64,000 nucleotides of DNA from contig NZ_JAMXST010000005.1 in NCBI RefSeq assembly GCF_024124905.1, positions 186,001 to 250,000 on the forward strand. Reading direction: 5' to 3'. The DNA comes from Cellulosimicrobium cellulans (GTDB lineage: Bacteria; Actinomycetota; Actinomycetes; Actinomycetales; Cellulomonadaceae). Both the position numbers and the translations under genes were made by a program. Of this stretch, positions 7,585-15,614 are shown one piece after another. A model generated the notes under the pieces. That model worked only from the letters and a program-made list of their open reading frames with translations. It was not told the origin of the DNA and searched no databases. The first letter of the stretch is position 1; each line of letters opens with the position of its first letter.

Positions 7585-8465
7585 GCCCCCGGACCGTGAC
7601 GGCCGACGACCGCGTCCGCGCCGTCCTCTACCCGCTCGACGGCGTCGGCCTGGACGAGCTCGTCGACGCGGCCGCGCTGCTCACCCGGGTCGACCGCAAG
7701 TACGTCCTGCCGGTCGACGACGCGGTGACGGTGCTCGACGCGCTCGCCCGGACGGCCCCCGCTCGCGTCCTCGAGATCGACGGCGCGCGCAGCGCGGCGT
7801 ACGAGTCGGTGTACTTCGACACCCCCGACCTCGCGTCGTTCCGGCTCACCGCGACGCGCCGCCGTCGGCGGTTCAAGGTCCGCACCCGCACCTACCTGGA
7901 CTCGGGCGCGAGCTTCCTCGAGGTCAAGACCCGGGCGGCGCGCGGCACGACGCTCAAGCAGCGCGTCGCGCACGACGGGTGCCCGACGGCGCTCGGCGCC
8001 GACCGCACGTTCGTGGGCCGGACGCTCGCGGCCGAGGGCATCGAGGGCGTGCCGGAGCACGCGCTCGCGCCCGGCCTCGTGTCGCGGTACCGCCGCACGA
8101 CGCTCCTGCTCCCCCGGGCCGACGGCGCCGCACGCGCCACCGTCGACACGGGCCTCACGTGGGAGCTCGACCAGCCGGGCGCGCACGCGCCGCTCGCCTG
8201 GTTGGTCCCGCACCTGGTGGTCGTCGAGACGAAGGGCGGCTCGACGCCGTCGGACCTCGACCGCCTGCTGTGGCGGCACGGCCACCGGCCCGAGCGGATC
8301 TCCAAGTACGGCACCGGTCTGGCGCTCCTGCGCCCCGACCTTCCCGACGGCCCGTGGCGCCGCGTGATCCGCCGCCACCTCTCCCCCTCCCCCGACGCGA
8401 CCGCGCCCGCGGGGACCACGACCCCTCCCGCCCGCACCCCCGGGCACGACGACAGGAGCCTCTGA
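7581..8465 (+). CDS. VTC-domain (polyphosphate polymerase-like) protein
   Basis: A 294-residue cytoplasmic protein with the triphosphate-tunnel fold known from the yeast Vtc4 polyphosphate polymerase. Candidate tunnel residues are K40 (RVDRKYVLP), R101 and R103 (KVRTRTY), E114/K116 (FLEVKTR), E216/K218 (VVETKGG) and K242 (SKYGTG). Full conservation of this charged ring suggests a working phosphate-binding site. The GTG at 7581 overlaps the stop of the DUF4956 gene by four bases, and its own TGA overlaps the next ATG, so all three are translationally coupled. Whether it makes polyphosphate or modifies a cell-envelope component is unknown. Confidence 0.87.
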   Translation: MSPRTVTADDRVRAVLYPLDGVGLDELVDAAALLTRVDRKYVLPVDDAVTVLDALARTAPARVLEIDGARSAAYESVYFDTPDLASFRLTATRRRRRFKVRTRTYLDSGASFLEVKTRAARGTTLKQRVAHDGCPTALGADRTFVGRTLAAEGIEGVPEHALAPGLVSRYRRTTLLLPRADGAARATVDTGLTWELDQPGAHAPLAWLVPHLVVVETKGGSTPSDLDRLLWRHGHRPERISKYGTGLALLRPDLPDGPWRRVIRRHLSPSPDATAPAGTTTPPARTPGHDDRSL

Positions 8466-10393
8466 TGCGCATCCGCCGACCCCTGACCACCCTGGCCGTC
8501 GCCGCGGCGGCCGCCGTCCTCGCGAGCTGCTCCGTGCTGGGGAGCGGCGCGACCACCGACAGCGCCTCGACCGACACGAACGCGACGACCACCGCGAGCG
8601 TCGTCTCGGACGCCGTCGCCGGGCTGACCCCCGACGAGGCCCGCGCCGACAACGCCGAGGTGACGGTGGACGACACCGATCTCGCGTACGACGAGTCCTC
8701 CGCGGTGACCGTCACGCTGGACGGCGACACCGCCACGGCGGACGGCGACGGCGTGACCGTCGACGGCTCGACCGTCACGATCACCGCCCCCGGCACGTAC
8801 GTGCTCAGCGGCACGCTGGAGGGGCAGGTCGTCGTGGACACCGCGGGGGACGGGCTCGTCCAGCTCGTCCTCGACGGCGCGGACGTCACCGCGACGACGA
8901 ACGCCGCCGTGACCGTGCAGGACGCGGAGAAGGTCGCCGTGATCCTCGCCGACGGCTCCACCAGCAGCCTCAACGACGCCGAGACGTACTCCGCCCAGGA
9001 CGCCGACGGCGAGCCCGACGGCGCGCTGTTCTCGACGGCCGACCTCGTGATCGGCGGCGACGGCGCGCTCAGCGTGACGTCGCACGCGAACGACGGCATC
9101 GTCTCCCAGGACGGGCTCGTCATCGCGGGCGGTGACCTCACCGTCGACGCGGGCGACGACGGGATCCGCGGCAAGGACTACCTCGTCGTCACGGGCGGGA
9201 CGCTCGACGTCACCGCCGCGAAGGACGGGCTGAAGTCGACCGAGGACGGCGACGAGACCCTCGGGTTCGTCGACGTGCGTGGCGGGACGATCACCATCGC
9301 GTCGGGCGACGACGGCGTGCAGGCCGTCACCGACGTCGTCGTCTCCGGCGGGACGCTGTCCGTGACCGCCGCGGGCGGTGCGGGCGCGGCCGTCGCCGAG
9401 GACGCCTCCGCGAAGGGCCTCACGGGGGACGTCGGCGTCGTGCTCGGCGACGACGCGACGGTCACGCTCGACTCCGCCGACGACGCACTGCACTCGAACG
9501 GCTCCGTGTCCGTCTCGGGCGGGACCGTCGAGCTGTCGTCGGGCGACGACGGCGTCCACGCCGACGGCGACGTCACCGTCTCGGGCGGCGACCTCGCCGT
9601 CACGACGTCCGTCGAGGGCATCGAGGGCGCAGCCATCACGATCGCCGGCGGCGACCTCGACGTCACGGCGAGCGACGACGGCCTCAACGCGACCGTGGGG
9701 TCGACGACCGCCGAGACAGCGACCGCGACCGACGGCGCGACCGACGGCACCCCGCCGGAGATGCCCGCCGACGGCCAGATGCCCGAGCCCCCGCAGGGCG
9801 GCGAGCTCCCCGACGGCACCGAGATGCCCCAGGGCGGCCCCGGCGGCATGGGTGGCGGCATGGACACCGACGACGGCTCGACGCTGACGATCTCCGGCGG
9901 CACCCTCACCGTCGACGCGGGCGGCGACGGGATCGACTCGAACGGCTCGCTCACCGTCACGGGCGGCGAGATCGTCGTCCAGGGTCCGACGAACGACGGC
10001 AACGGCGCTCTGGACGTCAACGGCACGTTCACGATCAGCGGCGGCTCGCTCGTCGCGGCGGGCAGCGCGGGCATGGTCGTCGTGCCGTCCACGGACTCCG
10101 CGCAGGGCTGGCTCGCGGCGGACGTGTCCGCGAGCGCCGGCGACACCGTCACCGTCACGACCACCGACGGCACCGTCCTCACCGAGCGCACGGTCACCAA
10201 GGACACCGCGAACGTCGTCGTCTCCTCGCCCGACGTGACGACCGGCGAGACCTACACGGTCACGACACCCGCCGGCTCGACGACCGCCGTCGCCGGCGAG
10301 TGGACCGGCGGCGGCATGGGCGGCCGGACCGGCGGGGGCCGCCCGGGCACCCAGGACGGCACCACGACCCAGGACGGCACCACCGAGTCCTGA
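8465..10393 (+). CDS. Carbohydrate-binding-domain lipoprotein with Asp/Gly repeats
   Basis: A 642-residue exported lipoprotein: the signal peptide ends in LASC (Cys at about 23). Residues 60-560 consist of repeated short strands of the type GG-LTV-AGDDGI (SHANDGI, GDDGIRGK, AKDGLKSTE, GDDGVQA, ADDALHSNG, GDDGVHADG), which predict a right-handed beta-helix with Asp-rich turns able to bind calcium. Such proteins are annotated as carbohydrate-binding-domain proteins. A Met/Pro/Gly-rich insertion lies near residues 425-470, and the tail is Gly/Thr-rich. It is the third gene of the DUF4956-VTC trio (TGATG overlap), which suggests a joint function at the cell surface. A strong terminator follows. 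Confidence 0.85.
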   Translation: MRIRRPLTTLAVAAAAAVLASCSVLGSGATTDSASTDTNATTTASVVSDAVAGLTPDEARADNAEVTVDDTDLAYDESSAVTVTLDGDTATADGDGVTVDGSTVTITAPGTYVLSGTLEGQVVVDTAGDGLVQLVLDGADVTATTNAAVTVQDAEKVAVILADGSTSSLNDAETYSAQDADGEPDGALFSTADLVIGGDGALSVTSHANDGIVSQDGLVIAGGDLTVDAGDDGIRGKDYLVVTGGTLDVTAAKDGLKSTEDGDETLGFVDVRGGTITIASGDDGVQAVTDVVVSGGTLSVTAAGGAGAAVAEDASAKGLTGDVGVVLGDDATVTLDSADDALHSNGSVSVSGGTVELSSGDDGVHADGDVTVSGGDLAVTTSVEGIEGAAITIAGGDLDVTASDDGLNATVGSTTAETATATDGATDGTPPEMPADGQMPEPPQGGELPDGTEMPQGGPGGMGGGMDTDDGSTLTISGGTLTVDAGGDGIDSNGSLTVTGGEIVVQGPTNDGNGALDVNGTFTISGGSLVAAGSAGMVVVPSTDSAQGWLAADVSASAGDTVTVTTTDGTVLTERTVTKDTANVVVSSPDVTTGETYTVTTPAGSTTAVAGEWTGGGMGGRTGGGRPGTQDGTTTQDGTTES

Positions 10394-10412
10394 CCCGTCC
10401 AGGCCCGAACGC

Positions 10413-10446
10413 TCTGCCCGGCGGCCACCACAGGCCGCCGGGCAGA
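10413..10446 (+). terminator. Terminator after the DUF4956-VTC-lipoprotein operon
   Basis: A perfect 14-bp stem (TCTGCCCGGCGGCC with GGCCGCCGGGCAGA) and six-base loop ACCACA starts 20 bp after the stop codon of the lipoprotein gene. There is no U-run, as is usual in these GC-rich genomes. Confidence 0.85.
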
Positions 10447-10899
10447 ACGCTGCCCGCCGACGCTGAACCGTGGTCGTTCCTTCAGCCTTGCGGAGTCGGG
10501 TACGCGGCGTCCTCGAGTCTCAAGCCCGCGGGTCGGGTCCGCGGCGCGGGTGGCCTCGGTGCTCGGGGCTGCGGCGCCGTCACCCCGGTCACTCGGCCGT
10601 GGGTTCGAGGAGCGCCGCTCTGACGCCCCTTCGCATCCGAGCCCACCCCCACCGCTCGGCGATCGTCTCGCCCGGGACGTCGGTCGCCGCTTGCGACCAT
10701 CGGGTTGCCCGCCGGAGCAGGGTGCCCGTGGCGGCTCGGCGCGAGGCCGACCAGGCCGTCCTGGTGGGTCGAGCAGGCGACGCGGGTTCGTCCCGCGCGC
10801 CGGACGCGCCCGAATCACCTGCTCGACGTGACGGCGCCGCGACCGGCGACCGTCCCGCGCGCGAGGTCGCGCGGCCTGGGCCGAACGCACCCGCGGGCG
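10447..10899. other. Gene-free stretch
   Basis: I see no supported gene. Long frames cross it, but they have only the Arg/Pro-rich composition of GC-rich shadow frames. A 10-bp inverted repeat, GTCGAGCAGG (10768-10777) with CCTGCTCGAC (10818-10827), encloses 40 bp. Together with the repeat element that follows, it separates the trio from the sirtuin gene. Confidence 0.5.
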
Positions 10900-11110
10900 G
10901 TCGCCCACGGTGAGGACCGACCAGGGCGGGACGACGTAGGGCGGGGTGGGTGGTGGTGCCGCGTCGTGGCGGGCCTGGCGGGAGCCGCGAGGAACGAGCG
11001 GCGGATGGTAGACGCGGCACCACCACCCACCCCGCCCACCCAGGGCAACCACACGCCGTCGAACACAGAAACCACGGCTCTACCTCGCGCGACCACGGCT
11101 CTACCTCGCG
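10900..11110. repeat. Interspersed hairpin element, copy 1
   Basis: A perfect 27-bp inverted repeat (10939-10965 with 11011-11037) encloses 45 bp. The right flank continues with AACCACACGCCGTCGAACAC and two inverted 21-bp words, GGCTCTACCTCG at 11076 and 11097. The same arrangement occurs at 48000-48240: both arms are identical, the inner 45/46 bp differ only at one spot, and the right flank is very similar. There is no recognisable transposase. It lies upstream of the sirtuin gene. Confidence 0.85.
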
Positions 11111-11129
11111 CCGTCGTACCGTGGGAGAC

Positions 11130-12134
11130 GTGTCCACCGACCCGACCGCGCCGTACCCGAGTGACTCCACCGAACCCTCGACCTCGTCCCCCGCGCACGT
11201 GGCGACGTCGGCGGCGGACCTGCCGCGGTCGACCGTCCCGACCCTGACGTCGCGGCTCGCGTGGCGCCCGAGCCAGCCGCCGCCGTCGGGCACGGAGCCG
11301 GAGCCGCCGCTGGGGACGGCGGAGGACGCGGTGCGGCTCCTGCGCGGGCTGCGGGTGACGGCCCTGACGGGCGCGGGCCTGTCCACGGACTCGGGCATCC
11401 CGGACTACCGCGGTCCGGACTCGCCGCCGCGCAACCCGATGACGTACCAGCAGTTCGTGCAGGACGAGGCGTTCCGGCGCCACTACTGGGCGCGCAACCA
11501 CGTGGGCTGGCAGCACGTGCACCGCACGCAGCCGAACGCGGGCCACCGTGCGCTGGCCCGGCTGGAGGACGCGGGGGTGCTCGTGGGGCTGATCACGCAG
11601 AACGTAGACCTGCTGCACGAGGACGCGGGCAGCCGGAACGTCATCGACCTGCACGGCCGGTACGACCGCGTGATCTGTCTCCAGTGCGGGCGCGTCATCT
11701 CGCGCGAGCACCTCGCGGACCGGCTGACGGCGCTCAACCCGGGGTTCATCGAGAGCATCGGCGACGTCGCGGACGTGGAGATCGCGCCGGACGCGGACGC
11801 GGTGATCGAGCAGACGTCGCACTTCCGGCCCGCGCCGTGCGAGTTCTGCGGCGGGGTGCTCAAGCCGGAGATCGTGTACTTCGGGGAGAACGTGCCGCGC
11901 GAGCGGGTGGAGCGGGCGTACGCGATGGTCGACGAGGGCGACGCGCTGCTCGTGGCGGGGTCGTCGCTGACGGTGATGAGCGGGCTGCGGTTCGTGCGGC
12001 ACGCGGCGAAGGCGGGCAAGCCGGTCGTGATCGTCAACCGCGGCTGGACGCGCGGCGACCCGCTCGCGACGCTCAAGGTCGACGCCGGCACCACCGAGAC
12101 CCTCACGACGCTCGCTGCGACCCTCCCCCGCTGA
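11130..12134 (+). CDS. Sir2-family NAD-dependent protein deacylase
   Basis: A 334-residue sirtuin that removes acyl groups from lysine using NAD. The first 60 residues are a Pro/Ser/Thr-rich lead. The NAD site reads TALTGAGLSTDSGIPDYRG, followed by TQNVDLLHEDAG and the catalytic histidine in DLHG. A four-cysteine zinc site is formed by CLQCG and CEFCGG about 50 residues apart. The C-terminal NAD-binding segments are VAGSSLTVMSG and VIVNRG. The sequence most resembles the SIRT4-like class II group. GTG 11130 is chosen because TACCGT ends 7 nt before it, as in a leaderless promoter; no Shine-Dalgarno with proper spacing is visible. It converges with tadA across a hairpin. Confidence 0.9.
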   Translation: MSTDPTAPYPSDSTEPSTSSPAHVATSAADLPRSTVPTLTSRLAWRPSQPPPSGTEPEPPLGTAEDAVRLLRGLRVTALTGAGLSTDSGIPDYRGPDSPPRNPMTYQQFVQDEAFRRHYWARNHVGWQHVHRTQPNAGHRALARLEDAGVLVGLITQNVDLLHEDAGSRNVIDLHGRYDRVICLQCGRVISREHLADRLTALNPGFIESIGDVADVEIAPDADAVIEQTSHFRPAPCEFCGGVLKPEIVYFGENVPRERVERAYAMVDEGDALLVAGSSLTVMSGLRFVRHAAKAGKPVVIVNRGWTRGDPLATLKVDAGTTETLTTLAATLPR

Positions 12135-12139
12135 CGCCG

Positions 12140-12214
12140 AGCACGACACGAGCCCGCGTCGAGCACGACATGAGGGACGTCATCCGCTCGATAGCGACCC
12201 TCATGTCGTGTTCG
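12140..12214. terminator. Hairpin between convergent sirtuin and tadA genes
   Basis: The 16-mer at 12161-12176 (GAGCACGACATGAGGG) pairs with 12198-12213 at 15 of 16 positions. A further direct copy of the word GAGCACGACA begins near 12140. It fits a terminator serving both genes and follows the word-repeat design seen at other junctions. Confidence 0.7.
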
Positions 12215-12227
12215 GCGGGGGTCAGCG

Positions 12228-12851
12228 TCAGCGCTGGGTCGCGAAGAAGGCGCGCAGGAGGCGGGCGCACTCGTCCTCGCGGACGCCGCCCACCACCTCG
12301 ACGGCGTGGTTGGCGCGCTGGTCGCGCACGAGGTCCCAGACGGAGCCGGTCGCGCCGGCCTTGGGGTCCCACGCGCCGAGCACGAGCCGTTCGACGCGCG
12401 CGAGGACGAGCGCCCCGGCGCACATGACGCACGGCTCGAGCGTGACGACGAGCGTGCAGCCCTCGAGCCGCCACTCCCCGCGCGTCGCGGCGGCCTGCCG
12501 CAGCGCGAGCACCTCGGCGTGCGCGGTCGGGTCGCCGGTCTCCTCGCGCCGGTTGCGCCCCACGCCCAGCAGCCGCCCGTCCGGCCCGACGACGAGCGCC
12601 CCCACGGGCACGTCGTCGCTGGCGAGCGCGTGGGTCGCCTCGTGCAGCGCGAGCCCCATGAGCGCGTCCCAGACCTGGCGGCGCCCCGCGACGGTCCCGG
12701 GCGGGAACGTCCCGTCCGCCCACGGCAGGTCGAGCCCGCGTGGCTCCGGGGAGCCGCCGACCGCCGTCGTTCCCGTCGGCCCTTCGGTGCCCGACGCCGT
12801 CCCCGCGCCCGGGTGGGCGGGGTCGCCGGGGCGAGCGACGTCGTCGGGCAC
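12228..12851 (-). CDS. tadA: tRNA-specific adenosine deaminase TadA
   Basis: A 207-residue zinc hydrolase that converts A34 to inosine in the tRNA-Arg(ACG) anticodon. The zinc/proton-shuttle motif THAEVLALR and the TLEPCVMCAGA motif give the expected His, Glu and two Cys; ARVERLVLGAWDPKAGATGS follows as in TadA. The family core begins only near residue 60 (VWDALMGLALHEA). The first 55 residues are a Pro/Gly-rich lead that may be disordered or may mean that translation starts further in. It is divergent from upp, a common neighbour of tadA in actinobacteria. Confidence 0.9.
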   Translation of the reverse strand: MPDDVARPGDPAHPGAGTASGTEGPTGTTAVGGSPEPRGLDLPWADGTFPPGTVAGRRQVWDALMGLALHEATHALASDDVPVGALVVGPDGRLLGVGRNRREETGDPTAHAEVLALRQAAATRGEWRLEGCTLVVTLEPCVMCAGALVLARVERLVLGAWDPKAGATGSVWDLVRDQRANHAVEVVGGVREDECARLLRAFFATQR

Positions 12852-12862
12852 GGGACCTCCGG

Positions 12863-12972
12863 TGTGTCAGCGGCACGTCGCGGCGTGCCGCGACGAGGCG
12901 CCGACACCTCGGTGGCACGGAGAGCTGTCGGTGCGTCACCAGGCTATAGACCGACGAGGCGCTGACAACTCG
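12863..12972. repeat. Four-copy word repeat in the tadA-upp gap
   Basis: Two direct copies of a 21-bp word starting CGACGAGGCGC (12891-12911 and 12952-12972) match at 19 of 21 positions. Two weaker inverted copies lie near 12865 (TGTCAGCGGCACGTCGCGG) and 12921 (AGAGCTGTCGGTGCGTC). Orientation alternates. The element occupies the promoter side of tadA, unlike the similar elements at convergent gene ends. Confidence 0.65.
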
Positions 12973-13030
12973 CGCGTCGGGCGGTTACCGGGCGGTACGG
13001 GAGGGCTCGTGGTCGGATACCGTTGTCGCC

Positions 13031-13666
13031 ATGCGCCTGCACGTCGCCGACCACCCGCTCGTGGCCCACAAGCTGACCGTCCTGCGGAACAAGGAGACGG
13101 CGTCCCCGACGTTCCGGCTCCTCGTCGACGAGCTGGTCACGCTGCTCGCCTACGAGGCCACGCGCGACGTGCGGGTCGAGCCGCACGAGATCGAGACGCC
13201 GGTGACGACGACGATCGGCGTGCGCCTCGCGGAGCCGCGTCCCCTGGTCGTCCCCATCCTGCGGGCAGGCCTGGGGATGCTCGAGGGCATGACGCGCCTC
13301 CTGCCGACGGCCGAGGTCGGGTTCCTCGGCATGCAGCGCGACGAGGAGACGCTCGAGGCGGTCACGTACGCGAACCGCCTGCCCGACGACCTGACGGGTC
13401 GGCACGTGTTCCTCCTGGACCCGATGCTCGCGACGGGCGGCACGCTCGTGGCCGCGATCGACTACGTGTTCGCGCGCGGTGCGCGGGACGTCACGGCGGT
13501 CTGCCTGCTCGCGGCGCCCGAGGGGATCCAGGTGCTGGAGAACGCGGTCGGCGACCGCGTGGACGTCCAGCTCGTGGTCGCCGCGGTCGACGAGCGCCTC
13601 AACGAGAAGGCGTACATCGTCCCGGGCCTCGGCGACGCCGGGGACCGCCTCTACGGCGTCGTCTGA
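13031..13666 (+). CDS. upp: Uracil phosphoribosyltransferase
   Basis: A 211-residue salvage enzyme making UMP from uracil and PRPP. Full length for the family. Marks in order: [22 protein letters not shown] at the N-terminus, [13 protein letters not shown], the PRPP loop DPMLATGGT, and the C-terminal uracil-binding [12 protein letters not shown]. The start is firm from family length. TACCGT ends 7 nt before the ATG with no Shine-Dalgarno, suggesting a leaderless mRNA. The gene stands alone. Confidence 0.96.
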   Translation: MRLHVADHPLVAHKLTVLRNKETASPTFRLLVDELVTLLAYEATRDVRVEPHEIETPVTTTIGVRLAEPRPLVVPILRAGLGMLEGMTRLLPTAEVGFLGMQRDEETLEAVTYANRLPDDLTGRHVFLLDPMLATGGTLVAAIDYVFARGARDVTAVCLLAAPEGIQVLENAVGDRVDVQLVVAAVDERLNEKAYIVPGLGDAGDRLYGVV

Positions 13667-13809
13667 CCCCTCCCACCTGGGCGGACGCGCGCGACCGAGC
13701 CCCCGGTCGAACGGCCCCGCCACCGCCCGCGCCCGGAACGCGAGACTCCGACCGTCCGCATGATGAGAAGTTGCCGGGCTCCTCTTGGCGTACCGCGCGG
13801 TGCACTGCC

Positions 13810-13902
13810 ATGCTCGCTCCCGTGAGCACCTCGACCCGTCCCGCCAGCGCGCCGTCCGGCGCGCTCCCGGGCGCGGTCATGTGCGTCTGTTGTCAGGCCT
13901 GA
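13810..13902 (+). CDS. Possible Cys-rich leader peptide
   Basis: A 30-codon frame starting MLAPVSTSTRP and ending VMCVCCQA with a TGA, 91 bp before the winged-helix regulator gene. Three Cys codons in four positions just before the stop recall cysteine-responsive leader peptides described in actinobacteria, in which ribosome stalling controls the next gene. No clear Shine-Dalgarno is present; GTG 13822 is an alternative start. The downstream gap has no obvious terminator/antiterminator pair that I can fold by eye. Translation and function are inference. Confidence 0.4.
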   Translation: MLAPVSTSTRPASAPSGALPGAVMCVCCQA

Positions 13903-13993
13903 ACCCTCTCCCGCACCTCGGTTCAGCCCTCGACCCCTGCCGACCCGCCGGTCTCCCGGCGATGCCGTCGGCCCGACGCACCCGGAGCCACCC

Positions 13994-14680
13994 ATGACGC
14001 TCACCGCTACCCGTCCCGCCCGCCGCACCTCGTCCCGCGCCGCCGCGCCCCGGGCCCTCGCACCGCAGCACCCCGCCGCGCCGCGCACCGCGCTCGCGCC
14101 GGCCCGCCCGGCCGCCACCGACCCGGCCACGCCGCGCCGCAACCCGGGATTCGTCCTCTACGTCGGCGTCGACGCGGCGCCGGGCGAGCAGCCGCAGGCC
14201 CAGCTCGTCGAGCTCGCCGAGGCGCTCGGCGAGCTCGCCCGCGACTGGCTGCCGAGCGCCGAGACGTACACGGCCCTCGCGCTCGCCGAGCCCACGACCA
14301 CGACGTCGTCGCCCGTACAGGACATCGCGGCGTTCCGCGAGCGGCTCGCGACCCTGTCGCCCGTGCCGCGCGTCGTCATCGACCCCGCGGGCCGCACGGT
14401 CACGGTCGAGGGCAGGTCGGCGCGCCTGACGTTCCGGGAGCTCGAGCTCCTGTCGTACCTCGCCCGCACGGCGCACCGCGTCGTGACGCGGGCCGAGCTG
14501 CTCGAGACCGTGTGGGCCGACCACGAGGTCGCCGCGGGCAGCCGCACCATCGACGTCCACGTGCGACGCCTGCGCGAGAAGCTCGGGCTGGAGCACGTCA
14601 TCACCACGGTCCGCGGGCTCGGCTACCGGTTCGACCCGCAGACCCCCGTCGTCCTCGGCGGCACGGGGGACGCCGCCTGA
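13994..14680 (+). CDS. Winged-helix (OmpR/PhoB-type) regulator without receiver
   Basis: A 228-residue protein with a C-terminal Trans_reg_C DNA-binding domain (residues 125-215: LTFRELELLSYLARTAHRVVTRAELLETVWADHEVAAGSRTID, then VDVHVRRLREKLG and GLGYRF). The N-terminal half begins with 50 Ala/Pro/Arg-rich residues and a small domain of unknown type. It has no response-regulator receiver with a phosphoacceptor Asp, so it is not a normal two-component protein. GGAG lies 6 nt before the ATG. The Cys-rich mini-ORF before it may set its expression. Its targets are unknown. Confidence 0.82.
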   Translation: MTLTATRPARRTSSRAAAPRALAPQHPAAPRTALAPARPAATDPATPRRNPGFVLYVGVDAAPGEQPQAQLVELAEALGELARDWLPSAETYTALALAEPTTTTSSPVQDIAAFRERLATLSPVPRVVIDPAGRTVTVEGRSARLTFRELELLSYLARTAHRVVTRAELLETVWADHEVAAGSRTIDVHVRRLREKLGLEHVITTVRGLGYRFDPQTPVVLGGTGDAA

Positions 14681-14842
14681 GGACCCGCGCTGCCGGGCCA
14701 CGGTCGACGTGGGGGTACGTGGGGGACCGCGCGCCCGGCAGCGCAACCCCCGCCCCAGGAGCGCCCGGCGTCCCTGCCCAGATGCCCCGGGACGGCGTCG
14801 CTTCACCGGGCGCGGACGCCCGCACGGCGATACGTTCGGCCC

Positions 14843-15565
14843 ATGCGCACAGTCATCGCGGGAGGTCACGGCCAGGTCGGCCGTCGCCTGGCCCGGACCC
14901 TCGTGGAGCGAGGCGACGACGTCGTCGCCTTCGTGCGGTCCGCCGCGCAGATCACGGACCTCACCGAGCTGGGCGCACACGTCGCGCTCATCGACCTCGA
15001 GAAGGACGACGCCGTCGCGGTGTCGTTCGAGCTGGAGGGCGTCGACGCGGTCGTGTTCGCGGCCGGCGCCGGTCCCGGGAGCGGAGCACCGCGCAAGGAC
15101 GCGGTCGACCGGGCCGGCGCGGCGCTGCTGGCCGACGCCGCCGAGCGCGCGGGCGTCGGGCGCTACGTCCTCGTCTCCTCCCGCGGCGTCGAGGCCGCGC
15201 GGGCCGACGAGCGTCCCGACGACGTCGACGACGTGTTCTGGGCCTACCTGCGCGCCAAGGCTGCGGCCGAGGACGACCTGCGCGCCCGCGACGACCTCGC
15301 CTGGACCATCGTGCGGCCCGGGCACCTCACCGACGACCCGGGTGTCGGCCTCGTCGCGCTCGCGCCCGTCGGGGACACGGACAAGCCGCGCGGCAAGCGC
15401 CGCAAGCCCGGCGCAGCCGTCGGGGAGCGCTCGGACGTGACGCGCGACGACGTCGCGCTCGTCCTCGCCGCGGTGCTCCACGAGCCGCGGTCCGCCGGGC
15501 TCGTCCTCGACCTCGTCGGCGGCGACACGCCCGTCGACGACGCCCTCGAAGGCGTCCTGCCGTAG
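14843..15565 (+). CDS. NAD(P)-binding SDR-like (NmrA/atypical) protein
   Basis: A 240-residue cytoplasmic protein with a Rossmann fold. The dinucleotide motif is at the start (VIAGGHGQVGRRLARTL). LVSSRGVEAAR and a YLRAKAAAEDDLRA segment stand where atypical SDRs place the Tyr-Lys pair. IVRPGHLTDDP follows, as in the YwnB/NmrA-like group that often acts as sensors or reductases. The length is normal for the group. TACGTT ends 6 nt before the ATG, suggesting leaderless transcription. It converges with the sigma-factor gene. The substrate cannot be read from sequence. Confidence 0.85.
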   Translation: MRTVIAGGHGQVGRRLARTLVERGDDVVAFVRSAAQITDLTELGAHVALIDLEKDDAVAVSFELEGVDAVVFAAGAGPGSGAPRKDAVDRAGAALLADAAERAGVGRYVLVSSRGVEAARADERPDDVDDVFWAYLRAKAAAEDDLRARDDLAWTIVRPGHLTDDPGVGLVALAPVGDTDKPRGKRRKPGAAVGERSDVTRDDVALVLAAVLHEPRSAGLVLDLVGGDTPVDDALEGVLP

Positions 15566-15614
15566 GGCGGACCGGCTCACCCGTCGCGTCGCCGCTCGGG
15601 GCGACCGACGCTCG

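Noticed and set aside
10768-10827. tRNA-like or riboswitch structure
   Set aside because: A 10-bp stem and a GGGTTCG run suggested a T-arm, but no acceptor or anticodon stems could be paired.
10252-11052. A 266-codon minus-strand frame covering the gap before the sirtuin
   Set aside because: Arg/Pro-rich composition, runs into the hairpin repeat and over the end of the lipoprotein gene; looks like a shadow frame.
10900-11110. Insertion sequence
   Set aside because: Two copies with inverted arms exist, but there is no transposase frame inside or nearby and no target duplication visible; kept only as a repeat.
13741-13810. Clear sigma-70 promoter for the Cys-rich mini-ORF
   Set aside because: TTGCCG and TACCGC are only 14 bp apart, too short for a confident promoter.
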